Assembly (NCBI GenBank): GCA_039566865.1
Contig: CM076948.1
Span: forward strand, 20,347,001 to 20,411,000
Source of the DNA: Aurelia coerulea
Lineage: Eukaryota; Cnidaria; Scyphozoa; Semaeostomeae; Ulmaridae
Direction of reading: 5' to 3'
DNA: 64,000 nt
Part shown: positions 24,822 to 35,471 of the stretch, piece by piece
How the letters are laid out: every line of letters starts with the position of its first letter
How positions within the stretch are numbered: position 1 is the stretch's first letter
Program-made: the position numbers and the translations under genes
The notes under the pieces: generated by a model
Seen by the model: the letters and a program-made list of their open reading frames with translations, nothing else
Told to the model about the DNA's origin: nothing
Database searches by the model: none

Positions 24822-27038
24822 TGCAGCTTTATTAGAATCAACGAACCCGACTTAGGCGCCCCTTTAACTGTGTACGTGTATTGCATCCATTTGGGAAAGA
24901 ATATAAATCAAATTAAGTGCTTCTCAGAAATTTCTGCTCGCTTCGCTCGCACTTCTATGTGTATTTACACTTTTCGTATTTGGCAACATGCTGCCACTTG
25001 TCTACTTCGGGTCTACTTCATCGCGATTTCTGCACTCCCGGATGCATCTAGCATTTACTTATGCCTTCCTTAATTTTTATCGACAGTGCCCCTCTTTCGA
25101 AAATGCCATGAAAGTCAATGTGTGCTTCTCAAAAATTTCATCTAAAACTGAAGAGAAAATAGCTGGGTATAGGTTGGGAAAGAATTTTCTGATAAATGTC
25201 AAATCTTGGCACTGGCAAGTATGATATTGGGAGACGCATTCTAAGCCAAAGTAAAGGATATTTTTTCAAAAATTTTCCCCGTGCTCTGATTCATACAATA
25301 ACCGTCACAAAACGATCAAGGTTTCCTTGTCGCTAAAGGTAAACATGAGCATGATATTGGGAGATGCATTCTAAGCCAAAGTAAAGAGCGTGGCCCCAAA
25401 ATTTTCCTGGGGGCGAATGTAATACCCCCACTTTATTTATCCTGGCCACGCCGCTGCATTCTCTTTATGTTTCTTATGCTCACTAAACGTCACCATTCAA
25501 TTGCACGAGTATTTTCTGTTTTTCTAGCGTTTTAATAAGAGTTTCAAGACCACAGACGAATGCAAATTGAACTTGGCAAACGATGGTATAAAACCTTCTT
25601 CATGGGCCCAAACCCTTAGCATTCTTCGTGGGTCCTCGATGGGTCAATCAACCCTTCTGCTGACAAGTGTTCCAATCAATCTGCCACGCATGACATGGGT
25701 ATTCTGATGTTAGCAATAACATTAGAGTTTCTAAACTACAAAATTTTGATTAGAATTCAAATAAGACTAAAAGGAGAAGGGAAGCTGTCATTGATTGCAT
25801 TTTAGGCATTGAAAGTTTTAATGAACCGATATCATCTGCTTGTTTTGTTCAGGCATATTCTTGTTTTTGTCCTGGGAGTAGGCAACTCCAAGTAGCCAAA
25901 TTTTCATCTGCACCTTTAATGAACTTGGCCTTTTTAATCTTCGATTCTGGGTGGCTTTGTCTAAAAGAGGGTGTTTCCGGCATCCTTAAGGGCGTAGCCC
26001 CACAAACTGTTCCGGGGGCAAGCCCCCGGACCCCAATTGTTACTCGCTTTACTCGCACCTTGCCCCCCCAAAGACAGGACCCTGGCTACGCCAATGGAGC
26101 CGAATGATCAAGAAAGAAGATATCCCAGAAGGATCACTGCTCGACCAAACTACTATCATGAAACAAGTGTTTGAATTTTCAAACTGGACAGTAAGTCATC
26201 ATGGAAATGTAATTGTAAGTGACAAAGTTATTCTCTTTTATTCTTAATCAGTTGTTGTGTTGAGACAAAAGACTCCTACTCATTCCAAAACATTTTCAAA
26301 TTCAGTTTTGATATTTCATAGTTTAAACAAAGAACTCTTGCTCGTTCTAAAAGCAGTGTCAAGCTTAATTCTAATTTAAGTTTGATTAACAGAACTTTAA
26401 GGCCCTACTAGCCCTGATACAAGTTTTTGGTAACTAATAATTTGAATTTGGTTTGAGTCAACGTTTACATACAACTACCTCACAAACATATATATATATA
26501 TTCTAGAAGCCCTAAGATTTCGTTGTTCAAAAATGCACTTGGTTTTGCTGTAACACACACCTGTGATATAATATTGCCAGTTTAAGTAAGTGCCTGATTT
26601 TTGATCGGACCTTGTTCAAGAAAAGATTGAGGTTTTGTCAGCCCTCTGAACATATTTTTCTTGAAGTTTCCTGTACAAAATAGATCAATTATTGATATGA
26701 CACATTTTGGCCATAATAGGAGCGGGAGTCCTGAGTCCACCAGCATTTAACTGTTTTTGGGTTGGGATTTTCTCTGAAGAAAAACCTCCTGTTTATTTTT
26801 GACATTCTAGGTAGGTGCCAGGTTTCTGCTTCAAATATACCCCTTTCTCAGTCTCAGTGAAATCATAGATGAGCGTGGTGTCCTGTTTTCATTGCTGGGA
26901 ACACATGTTGCTTCCATCTTGAAGTTAAACCATACTGGACAGTTGTATATAAAGATGAACAAAAATAAAGACGAGCAGGAATAAATATATATAAATTCTT
27001 TCTCAATTCCAATTTTGGGACAGTTGTATATATATATA
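24822..27038. other. Unassigned stretch with a short direct repeat
   Basis: No gene is supported. A ~40-bp direct repeat (ATGATATTGGGAGACGCATT and onward) lies at 25220-25260 and 25348-25388. GACAGTTGTATATA occurs at about 26938 and 27020. Short (TA)n runs lie near 26490 and 27027. Confidence 0.4.
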
Positions 27039-27634
27039 CAGGGTGTCCCAAGAAAATTGTGCCCCGTTTGCGTAAAGATTGTGACAAGACGACAAAAGAT
27101 TCTCGCCAAACTTTTGCATGATGCTGCTCTTCAGATATTCAATTAAAGTTTGCAACCATCCCCGTGAAAATCCGTTGAGAAATGACGGAGCTATGACCTT
27201 CAGAAGACCAAATTTGCCTGATGACTGAAACCAGCGGTCGGCCATTTTGTCTTACTATTTTGCAATGATAAGTATCTTCACGTGGAGTAAGAAATTATTT
27301 CTGTGAGGTCAGAAATAGTGGAACTCTCCGAGGATTATCGGAATTTTTACGAAAGGTATGAAATTGGAGGCTGCTGTTTCATTTTCAATCCATGAAGCTA
27401 TTTATCGCTTCAAAATAGTAAGACAAAATGGCCTACTGCTGGTTTCAGTGATCGGGCAAATTTGTTCTCCTGAAAGTCATTGCTCCATCATTTCTCAACG
27501 GATTTTTACGGGGATGGTGGCAAACTTTAATTGAATATCTGAAAAGCAGTATCATGCAAAAACTTGGCGAAAATCTTTTGCCGTTTTGTCGCAATCTTCA
27601 GACAACCGAGGCACAATTTTTTTGGGACACCCTG
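27039..27634. mobile_element. Mariner-like MITE, CAGGGTGTCCC termini
   Basis: Termini CAGGGTGTCCCAAGAAAATT and (inverted) CAGGGTGTCCCAAAAAAATT are flanked by TA (27037-27038, 27635-27636). Much of the interior is also palindromic (TTTGTCTTACTATTTTGAA-type arms near 27245 and 27410). It has no ORF. It lies directly against the truncated 5' end of the LINE that follows. Confidence 0.85.
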
Positions 27635-27667
27635 TAGTTATCTTTATTTTAATTGTTTGTTTATTTT

Positions 27668-29180
27668 ATATCGGTGCTACCTGTTGTTTCTCGTTTATTT
27701 GAGAAGCTTGTCTATAACCAGCTGTACGATTACCTTGACAAAAACAAGCTGATTTTATCTGGTCAGTCAGGTTTTCGGGCCCTTCATTCGGTTCTCACGT
27801 CTCTGTTAAAGTGCACGAACGACTGGTACTTAAACATTGATAAAGGTAAATACACAGCTGTCGTTTACATAGACCTAAAGAAAGCTTTTGACACAGTTGA
27901 CCACGATATTCTATTAAGGAAGCTTAACTTCTGTGGCTTGAAAGGAAAAGAACTTGGCTGGTTTCGCTCATATCTCACCAGTAGACGACAATGCTGTAAG
28001 GTGAATGGGCGAATTTCCGCTACAGACAGTATAACTTGTGGTGTACCACAAGGTTCATGTCTTGGACCACTTCTCTTTCTGGTCTATATTAACGATCTTC
28101 CTTGTTGTTTGAAAAATTCCCTTGTATCCATGTATGCAGATGACACAAGCATTTACTATGCCTCTGAATCTGTTTTGGAAATTAATCAAGCAGTTAATGC
28201 TGACTTAGAAGCTTTGAAAGGATGGCTTGAAGGGAATAAGTTGTCTTTAAACGTTGCAAAGACAGAAGCAATGATTATAGGGAGTAATGGTAAGCTGCGA
28301 AAAATTGACTCTGTTGATTCAACCAAACCACACCTTAAGATTGGTTCCGAGGATATCAAGTTGGTAAAGGAGGTCAAATACCTTGGTGTTCAGGTTGACC
28401 ATCAACTTAAATGGACATCTCAATTGGCCCTAACAACTAATAAGATCTCTAGAGGTATTGGTGTGCTTCGTTATGCCAAGCAGTACCTTCCTATTTCAAC
28501 TGTCAAGACAATGTATAAGAGTTTAGTGGAGCCTTACTTTAGATATTGCTGCCCTGTCTGGGGAAATGCTGGGGTGACTGCCATTGAAAAATTGCAGAAA
28601 CTTCAAAATCGGGCTGCAAAACTCGTCTCCAACAGTCCATTTGATGCTACTGCTTTACCAGTTATTCGGGCGCTTAAATGGCCGACTGTCAGGGAGCTTA
28701 TTGATTTTGAAGCTCAGAAAATGGTCTTTAAATCCCTTAATGGTGACGTGCCTTCTTATATGAAAGACATGTTCACGAGAGTCAACAACTCTACCAGTCG
28801 TTCTCTTAGAAACGCCGAAGTCAATCTCAGGTTGCCATTATTAAAATCGGCAGGGGGGCAGAAATGTTTCGCGTACCGAGGCGCCAAGCTTTGGAACAGT
28901 CTTGGCCCTGTGATCCGAAATACTTCAACCCTGAGAGCGTTTAAAAAGACGGTGCAGCCATGAATTTCTCACCAATTCTATTCTGTTTTCTTTTATTTAT
29001 TTATGACAATTTGTAATTAGTTTAGGTTTAGGTTTAGGATTAGGTTTTATAGCAAATGTCGTTTTTATTGTAAATTAGTAGTTATTTGTAAGTTTTAGGA
29101 TGGCCCCCTGTAAATCAATTATCATTATTGAGGGGCTACCATGGGTAAAAAAGATAAAATGAAATGAATGAAAATGAAAT
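27668..29180 (+). mobile_element. CR1-type LINE, 5'-truncated, RT frame open
   Basis: Seen: an open frame to TGA at 28961-28963 encodes the RT from ISVLPVVSRLFEKLVYNQL onward. Motifs are FRALHSV, VYIDLKKAFDTVDH, CGVPQGSCLGPLLFLVYIND, MYADDTSIYY, WLEGNKLSLNVAKTEAM and KYLGVQVDHQLKW, then the C-terminal tail (NRAAKLVSNSPFD, YRGAKLWNSL). The endonuclease and the first RT blocks are absent. The 3' UTR has GGCCCCCTG...GGGGCTACC and ends at about 29180 in an AAATGA-type short repeat tail, the same 3' signature as the minus-strand element at 32248-36680. The intact RT part suggests fairly recent insertion. Confidence 0.9.
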
Positions 29181-29582
29181 GTCTGGTGTTCTAAAGCCGA
29201 TATCTCCGAGCTTTTCAAACTCAGAACTTTTTTAAGATGTCAGAGGTATCGAAAATATTTTAAAACATCTATGAACTTAGATGACCCCCTTTAGATCGTC
29301 GGATAATGCCCCTCCTGTGAAAATTTCGCTCATATATTAGATTGGATTTCCTCCTGCGGAAAATTATGAACAAATATAGGATAAAATCTTCCAAAAACTG
29401 TTTTCGGTCACTGGTGTTTGGGCCAATAAATATTTTAGCCAATGATAATTTTTATGCAAAAACCATTGATGGAAACTAAAAAATATTTTGATATCTCCAT
29501 CTTGTCCACTTTTGCATATGGGGCCAAGACGAAAACTCAGAGTTTGAAAATCTAGGAGATATTGGTTTTAGAACGCTAGACG
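29181..29582. mobile_element. TIR MITE next to LINE tail
   Basis: The left end GTCTGGTGTTCTAAAGCCGA and the right end (inverted) GTCTAGCGTTCTAAAACCAA pair for about 45 bp, including CAAACTCAGA/TCTGAGTTTG. It abuts the LINE tail. A related, decayed copy seems to lie at 32040-32140. Confidence 0.65.
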
Positions 29583-29785
29583 AATCCTTTAATCACTGCA
29601 AAGCCTGGTTTCCATATGATCGTAATAGTCGGCGACCTACTGCGACACATCGGCGACGTGTCCCCGATCAGTCGGCGATGTGTCACCGATCAGTCGACAT
29701 GTCTCCGATCAGTCGGCGATGTGTCCCAGCGCAAATTTGCCAAATCAATTGCGGCCATGTATGGCACGCGAAAGTCACCACAATT

Positions 29786-30137
29786 AGATAAACCCGGTTT
29801 ATCACCAGATAAACCCAGTTTATCTCAGATAAACCCAGTTTGTCTGTGATAAACCCACTTTATCACCAGATAAACCCAGTTTATCTCAGATAAACCCACT
29901 TTATCTCAGATAAACCCACTTTATCACGAAAACCCACTGTATCTGTTGATAAACCCAGTTTATCAAAGAGAAACAGATAAACCCAGTTTATCTGAGATAA
30001 ACCCAGTTTATCTGAGATAAACCCAATTTATCACCAGATAAACCTAGTTTATCAGAAGATATGGCACGCGAAAGTCACCACAATTAAAAATAAGCAGATA
30101 AACCCAGTTTATCAGAGCAGATAATCCCAGTTTATCT
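29786..30137. repeat. Left palindrome array, about 15 units
   Basis: Units of GATAAACCCAGTTTATC with small changes in the central bases (CGG, CAG, CAC, CAA, TAG), spaced by 2-8 bases. Each unit can fold as a small hairpin. It is interrupted by the duplicated element terminus at 30058-30087. Confidence 0.9.
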
Positions 30138-30167
30138 GAAAGGCAGGCATGACATATCATTTTCAAA

Positions 30168-30440
30168 ATGACTTCAATTTCTATTGTTTTGCTCTTGCTG
30201 CTGTTTGTATCCATTGAAATTGTTATTTCTCCCAATCCAAATCGAGTTGAGAGGGCATCAGTGGCAACAGTATCCAAAAGAAATCCGTCGGACATTAAAA
30301 ATGCAGCGGGGAAAATTTTGAAATCATACATTTTCGCCGGGATTACAACTATTATGACGGGGAAAGGAAAAATGTTGGCAATCATCTATGGAACTTGCAT
30401 AATTTTCGACCGGGAAATGAAAATTTCAACAGGGAAATAA
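30168..30440 (+). CDS. Small ORF in element core, leader-like N-terminus
   Basis: 90 codons starting MTSISIVLLLLLFVSIEIVI: one Thr-Ser pair, then a hydrophobic stretch ending near residue 21, like a signal peptide or membrane anchor. The rest is basic with no family recognised. It sits in the core of the palindrome-array element, just inside the left array. It could be a chance frame or a captured exon; there is no homology evidence. Confidence 0.25.
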   Translation: MTSISIVLLLLLFVSIEIVISPNPNRVERASVATVSKRNPSDIKNAAGKILKSYIFAGITTIMTGKGKMLAIIYGTCIIFDREMKISTGK

Positions 30441-30476
30441 CAGAAACAAGGCAGGGAAAATGTTTAAACTCAAAAT

Positions 30477-30923
30477 ATGGCGAGGAAACAAATTTTCTTG
30501 GAGTGTCATCCTTTTACCTTGGTACGGCATCGTTTCAGCGGGTTTATTACTGGAGGGTGTAGTATACTGCAATGTGGAGGCAATGGTTTGAGAGGTGTGC
30601 AAATGATTTTATTCACTGCTACATTAACAAGTTTCACAACTGCCAGAAGATGTCTCGGAGAACTACAGAGAAATCCTGACAGGGTGCAGTCAATGGCATT
30701 TGCCAAAAGATTATCAAAATCATTGGGCTACAAGTCTGATTCCGCCATTTTGGCAGCATGTTTGACGACATTCTCAGATAATTCGGTCTTGTCTGAGATA
30801 AACTGGGTTTATCTGCTGATAAACTGGGTTTATCTGCTGATAAACTGGGTTTATCTGCTGATAAACTGGGTTTATCTAGTTGTGGTGACAGATCTGGTGA
30901 TAAAGTGGGTTTATCTGAGATAA
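30477..30923 (+). CDS. ORF in element core running into the right palindrome array
   Basis: 148 codons, no recognised domain. The last third is a translation of the palindrome array, giving repeated LINWVYL units, which argues that at least the 3' part is non-genuine. The N-terminal ~105 residues have Cys and Arg but no motif I can name. Confidence 0.2.
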   Translation: MARKQIFLECHPFTLVRHRFSGFITGGCSILQCGGNGLRGVQMILFTATLTSFTTARRCLGELQRNPDRVQSMAFAKRLSKSLGYKSDSAILAACLTTFSDNSVLSEINWVYLLINWVYLLINWVYLLINWVYLVVVTDLVIKWVYLR

Positions 30924-31162
30924 ATTGGGTTTATCAACAGATAAAGTGGGTTTATCTGAGATAAATTGGGTTTATCAACAGATAAACCGGGTTTATCAGC
31001 AGATAAACTAGGTTTATCTGTGATAAACTGGGATTATCTGCATAAGTAGTGACTTTTTCAGATAAACTGGGTTTATCTGGTGATAAAGTGGGTTTATCAC
31101 AGATAAACTGGGTTTATCTGAGATAAACTGGGTTTATCTGGTGATAAACTGGGTTTATCTAA
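30797..31162. repeat. Right palindrome array, about 16 units
   Basis: Units of GATAAACTGGGTTTATC, inverted with respect to the left array. The first four are perfect and evenly spaced by TGCT. A partial terminus-like string (TTGTGGTGAC) occurs inside at about 30878-30888. Confidence 0.9.
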
Positions 31163-31535
31163 TTGTGGTGACTTTCGCGTGCCATAGCCATGTTGTTGAA
31201 TGATGTGATAGGTAAAGTCTCGCGCGCAATGCATTCTAGGATTGATTTTTCTGAGTCACGTGATTTTTCATAGTCGCCGACGTCACAGTGCAGCCAAAAA
31301 TCATGTTTCCATTAAAAATCTTGATCGCAGCAGTCGGAGACTGTACGGCGACTGGTCTGCGACGGTTGAAAAAGTTGAACACATTTCAACTCTTCCGATG
31401 CGTCCCCGTACTGTCCCCGTCTGATCGGCGACATCGGAGACATCGTTAAGAAAATGTTTCCATTTTACGCAACCATCCCCGAGCGTGCCTCAGCGACGCG
31501 TCGCCGACTGTTACGATCATATGGAAACCAGGCTT

Positions 31536-32247
31536 AAGTGAAATCGAGTGAAATAAATGCTTGAACATTATATAACGGACAAATTCATAGATGTCTCAAA
31601 ATCAGGCCCGATACCAGCCTTAATTCTTAGGGGGGCAAAGAACCAAAATTTTCCGACGCTCTAAAATCAACAACAACAACAGCAACAACCCCAATTTTAG
31701 GAACATGCGTTAAAACATGCACCAAAGGACTGATATGCTCCCTTAAATGACTAGATTTTGGAATTATTTTGTAGTTTCAACGTTGGAGCCTTCAAAATTG
31801 GTCATTATGAAGGAAAAACTGCTGTAGATTCAAACTTCATGTCAAAATTTATCCTCGAAAGTCAATAAATTCATGTTCTATGCATCACTTTCTCCGTAAA
31901 ATCTTCTAAATGTGGGCCTGTAACAACAACAAAAATCCGGTGGAGTAAAATTTCCGACAAATGGCCTTCTGGGGGGGGGCTCGGCCCCCCTAGACCCCCT
32001 CCCCCCACTGGCTTCGGCCCTGCTCAAAATATTTTTGATATCACCAACTTTTCGACTTATGCATATAAGGCCAAGACGAAAACTTGGAGTTTGAAAATCT
32101 TGGAGATATTTCTCCGAGATCTCTGACTTATCCGAGCTCTCCGAGTTTTCGACATACCTGGCCAATTGTTTGTACCCCTCCCCCCCTGGGGTTGAACTGC
32201 ACTTGCAAGTCAGCAAAACACGACTTCAGCGCCTTGTTTCTTATTCA
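31536..32247. other. Spacer with decayed repeats
   Basis: No gene. A stretch of G followed by C-rich sequence at 31970-32005 and a piece resembling the 29181-29582 MITE at 32040-32140. Confidence 0.4.
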
Positions 32248-32399
32248 AGAATTCATTCATTTTTCATCATTTTTATTTATTTAGGCACGGTAGCCCCGTC
32301 AATCCATATGAACTGCTTTTCAGGGGGCCGTGGCAAAACATTTACTAATTCAAAAGATCACTATATAACAGTTAACAAAAAAAAATAAAAGAATTCTCG

Positions 32400-34268
32400 T
32401 TAAGGCAAGTTCTTGATTCTTCTCTTAAAAGTGGCAAGGGAGGGTGCCTGTTTAGCATCAGGTTCAAGTTGATTCCAAAGCTTAGGTCCACGAAAAGATA
32501 TAGCCCTCTGCCCATTGTTAGTTTTTCGTAATGGTAACGAGAGATCAGTATCGGTGTTTCTCAGTTTTCTGACATTTCGAGTAGAATTTTTTTCGAACAA
32601 GTCTGTAAGGTACTCCGGGACCAGACCATTTAGCGATTTGTACATTGTGGTAGCTGTTTCGCTTCTGATAATGTCATTTACAGTAGGCCAATTTAAACTG
32701 CGAATTAATGCCATAGCAGGCGTATCAAATCGACTTTTAGTTACAATCCTAGCTGCTCGATTTTGCAGCTTCTGCAGGGTTTGTAGTTTAGTCACCCCAC
32801 AGCACCCCCACACCGAACAACAGAACCGAAAATGGGGCTCGACGATACCCCTATACATTGCACTCAACGTGTTTTGAGGTAAAAATTTCCTGGAATATTT
32901 CAAAAATCCAATTGCACGAGAAACCTTAGTACGGAGATTGTAAACGTGTTCTTCCCAATCCAAATTTCTATCGATTATCACACCCAGATACTTTGTTCGG
33001 TCTACATTTTCAACCTGAGAGTCACCAATAAAAAATAGTGGATGATCAACAGCCTTGTCGTTAATTTTCTTAATTTTGGGCTGGGAACCTACAATCAAAG
33101 CTTGAGTTTTTAAAACTTTCAAAGAAAGTTTATTACCCTGCAACCATCGCTTCAAATCATTCAGGTCACTATTCAAAGTTTGTTTTATATCTAAGTAAGA
33201 AATACTGGTATCGTCAGCGTACATGGTCACTTTACCTTTCTTCAGAGAAAACGGAAGATCATTGATATAAATCAGAAACAAAAGAGGGCCAAGACAAGAG
33301 CCCTGCGGCACACCACAGCGAATATCTTCTGTTTTGGAACATACCCCATTTACTTTGCAGAATTGCTTTCTATTGGTTAGATAGGACGTAAACCAAGTAA
33401 GTTCAAGATTATCAATACCATACTTCCTCAATTTAGCAAGTAAAATGTCATGATCTACGGTGTCAAATGCTTTTTTGAGATCAATGAAAATATTTGCAGT
33501 GTATCTGCCATTGTCCATGTTCACATACCAGTCTTCTGTGTTGTTAAGAAGGCAAGTGACAACAGAGTGTAGAGCTCTGAAGCCAGATTGGTTAGAAAAT
33601 AGAGGTTTGTTGTTGTTCAAATAATCGTACAGTTGGTTATAAATAAGCTTTTCAAAGACCCTGGCTAAAACAGGCAAGACTGATATAGGTCGGTAGTTAG
33701 ATCGGTCATCAGGTTGACCACTTTTGAAAATTGGGGCTACTCTGGCTATTTTCCAGCTATCTGGAAAACAACCAGTAGCAATTGAAAGATTGAAAGTATC
33801 ACAAAGAGACTCTGAAATAACTGGAAGTGCAAATTTTAGAAAACAACTAGCAATGCCATCAGTACCACATCCCTTTGAGGTTTTGAATTTGCCAAAAACT
33901 TTACGTAACTGGAGAATATCAATAACATGAAAATTAAACTTAGTTTTTTGTGGATTGACCTCGTAATCATTCTCGAGGAGTGGGTTTTTTGCTTCGGGAA
34001 TTTTGTCACTAAGTGTCTCTCCGATGGTACAGAAGAAGTTATTCATCGATTCTGCAATGCCGGCACTCGTAGAGATATGTTTCCCATCGATGTTTAGTGA
34101 AGAAATATTGGTGGTTTTAGATTTTTTATTTAAGACATTATTGATAGTCTTCCATGTGTTCTTGAGGTCTCCTTCGCAGGAAGCAATCTTGTGAGTGAAA
34201 TACTCGCGCTTTAGTTCTCTATTTAATTTATTAACTTGATTACGTGCATGTCTATAGGACTGCATCAA
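32400..34268 (-). CDS. CR1 ORF2 C-terminal part: reverse transcriptase
   Basis: 622 codons, uninterrupted. RT blocks visible: WKIARVAPIFKSG, NYRPISVLPVLARVFEKL, QSGFRALHSVVTCLL, IFIDLKKAFDTVDH, CGVPQGSCLGPLLFLIYIND, MYADDTSISY, WLQGNKLSLKVLKTQAL and TKYLGVIIDRNLDW. The CR1-type C-terminal tail follows (NRAARIVTKSRFD, FRGPKLWNQLEPD). It lacks its N-terminal endonuclease only because of the frame break at 34296-34301. Very close in layout to the truncated copy at 27668-28963. Confidence 0.92.
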   Translation of the reverse strand: MMQSYRHARNQVNKLNRELKREYFTHKIASCEGDLKNTWKTINNVLNKKSKTTNISSLNIDGKHISTSAGIAESMNNFFCTIGETLSDKIPEAKNPLLENDYEVNPQKTKFNFHVIDILQLRKVFGKFKTSKGCGTDGIASCFLKFALPVISESLCDTFNLSIATGCFPDSWKIARVAPIFKSGQPDDRSNYRPISVLPVLARVFEKLIYNQLYDYLNNNKPLFSNQSGFRALHSVVTCLLNNTEDWYVNMDNGRYTANIFIDLKKAFDTVDHDILLAKLRKYGIDNLELTWFTSYLTNRKQFCKVNGVCSKTEDIRCGVPQGSCLGPLLFLIYINDLPFSLKKGKVTMYADDTSISYLDIKQTLNSDLNDLKRWLQGNKLSLKVLKTQALIVGSQPKIKKINDKAVDHPLFFIGDSQVENVDRTKYLGVIIDRNLDWEEHVYNLRTKVSRAIGFLKYSRKFLPQNTLSAMYRGIVEPHFRFCCSVWGCCGVTKLQTLQKLQNRAARIVTKSRFDTPAMALIRSLNWPTVNDIIRSETATTMYKSLNGLVPEYLTDLFEKNSTRNVRKLRNTDTDLSLPLRKTNNGQRAISFRGPKLWNQLEPDAKQAPSLATFKRRIKNLP

Positions 34269-35251
34269 TAGTTCGGATTTTGAGCGAATAGCTTGTTTTT
34301 TAACTTATCTCTTGCCTTGCACATAAGTTTGAAATCATTGGTCAACCAAGGACAGAATTTGTCAGAAACACGCCTGTTACGGGTTGGGGCATGTTTTTCA
34401 AGAATAAGCGAGAAAATATTTGTCCATTTGTTAACTACAACATTCACATCGTCTGTATTCCACACGATGCCTCTCCAGTCTACCCCTACAAGATCTTTGA
34501 CAAACTCGGCTTGATCAAAGTTCTTCATTTGCCTTGTAGAAATATTTTTGTGTTGTTTTTTGCAAGCACCACGAAATTTCCTGACACAAAAGACCAAATA
34601 ATGATCACTGAGGCAAGATTTATGTATTCCCGAGGTTACTATATTACTTTTGTTTGTCGTAGCTATATGATCTATTAGAGTAGTAGTGGTCAGTGTCTCA
34701 CGAGAAGGGCTTTCAATTAATTGATGAAATCCAAATAGATTATATATTTCTAGCAGACGTAGGGAATGAGCTGGAAGGTCATTTGAAATCCCGGCTTTCG
34801 AATATTTAGGCAGAAAATCACAGTTTGTATCGCCTAGAATAATAGTTTCCTTGTCTTCCCTATCAAGAAATTTCAGACATTCTTCTAACTGATCAAAGGT
34901 ATCAACACTTACGTTAGGAGGCCTGTAACAAGCCACAACGAAGAAAGGAGCAGCACGAGCAGGCTTAATCTCAACGCATAAGAGCTCAAGAAAAGATTTG
35001 GGAACGTCTTCCCGCACTTTAGATTTGTCTAGCAAAGTATCTTTAAGATAAACTGCAACACCACCCCCATTACGGTCACGATCACATCTTTTGATAGTAT
35101 ACCCATCGATATTGACTAAGCTATCATCGATAGTATCATCAAGCTTGGTCTCATTTATTGCAAGAACGTGAATCCCCAATTCGTTTACAAGCATTCGTAT
35201 TTCATCAATATGTAGGAGTAGGCTATTCACATTTAGAGATGCAATCGTCAT
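34265..35251 (-). CDS. CR1 ORF2 N-terminal part: APE endonuclease
   Basis: 328 codons. Starts MTIASLNVNSLLLHIDEI and carries the APE-type residues: Asn in LNVNSL, Glu in AINETKLD, the GDTNCDF block, and SDHYLVF near residue 215. It ends at TGA 34265-34267. The next frame (RT) begins three bases upstream of that stop in another register. A one-base change in the homopolymer at 34296-34301 would account for the split, so this and the RT ORF were one polypeptide. Role: nicks target DNA to prime reverse transcription. Confidence 0.9.
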   Translation of the reverse strand: MTIASLNVNSLLLHIDEIRMLVNELGIHVLAINETKLDDTIDDSLVNIDGYTIKRCDRDRNGGGVAVYLKDTLLDKSKVREDVPKSFLELLCVEIKPARAAPFFVVACYRPPNVSVDTFDQLEECLKFLDREDKETIILGDTNCDFLPKYSKAGISNDLPAHSLRLLEIYNLFGFHQLIESPSRETLTTTTLIDHIATTNKSNIVTSGIHKSCLSDHYLVFCVRKFRGACKKQHKNISTRQMKNFDQAEFVKDLVGVDWRGIVWNTDDVNVVVNKWTNIFSLILEKHAPTRNRRVSDKFCPWLTNDFKLMCKARDKLKNKLFAQNPNY

Positions 35252-35471
35252 ACCCTTCCTATGCCCAAGTTTAGTTACCCTTCTAAAAGCTGGCTCAATG
35301 TGGGGAGCTGTAGAGGAAATACCCTGCAGTGGGGGAGAGGCCCGCCCCTTGCCACAGCACAGTTTTCTTTTAAACCAACCGGAATTTCTTTGGGAGTCTT
35401 ATTGCATTAAGTGAAGGATTTTGAGCAGGTAGTACATTGGCGGTAAGAATATCTGAATCCCCTAGCCCTAG

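Larger units (their letters stand above)
29760..31186. mobile_element. Inner TIR element with arms of short palindromes
   Basis: Termini TATGGCACGCGAAAGTCACC and the exact complement (ending 31186) are flanked by GCCATG on both sides (29754-29759, 31187-31192), a probable 6-bp target duplication. Each arm is an array of 17-bp near-palindromes (GATAAACCCAGTTTATC in the left arm, GATAAACTGGGTTTATC in the right). The core (30140-30790) carries small open frames. A second copy of the terminus (ATATGGCACGCGAAAGTCAC) sits inside the left arm at 30058-30087, so one end was duplicated. Confidence 0.85.
29601..31535. mobile_element. Outer TIR element (AAGCCTGGTTTCC), host of the palindrome-array element
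   Basis: TIRs AAGCCTGGTTTCCATATGAT (left) and its complement (right, ending 31535) continue into GTCGGCGAC-rich sub-terminal repeats on both sides (29630-29730 and 31330-31515). Without the inner element it would be about 0.5 kb. No coding frame of its own. Confidence 0.85.

Noticed and set aside
29786..31162. CRISPR-like array of regular short repeats
   Set aside because: The context is eukaryotic, the spacers are only 2-8 bases, and the arrays mirror each other inside a TIR element.
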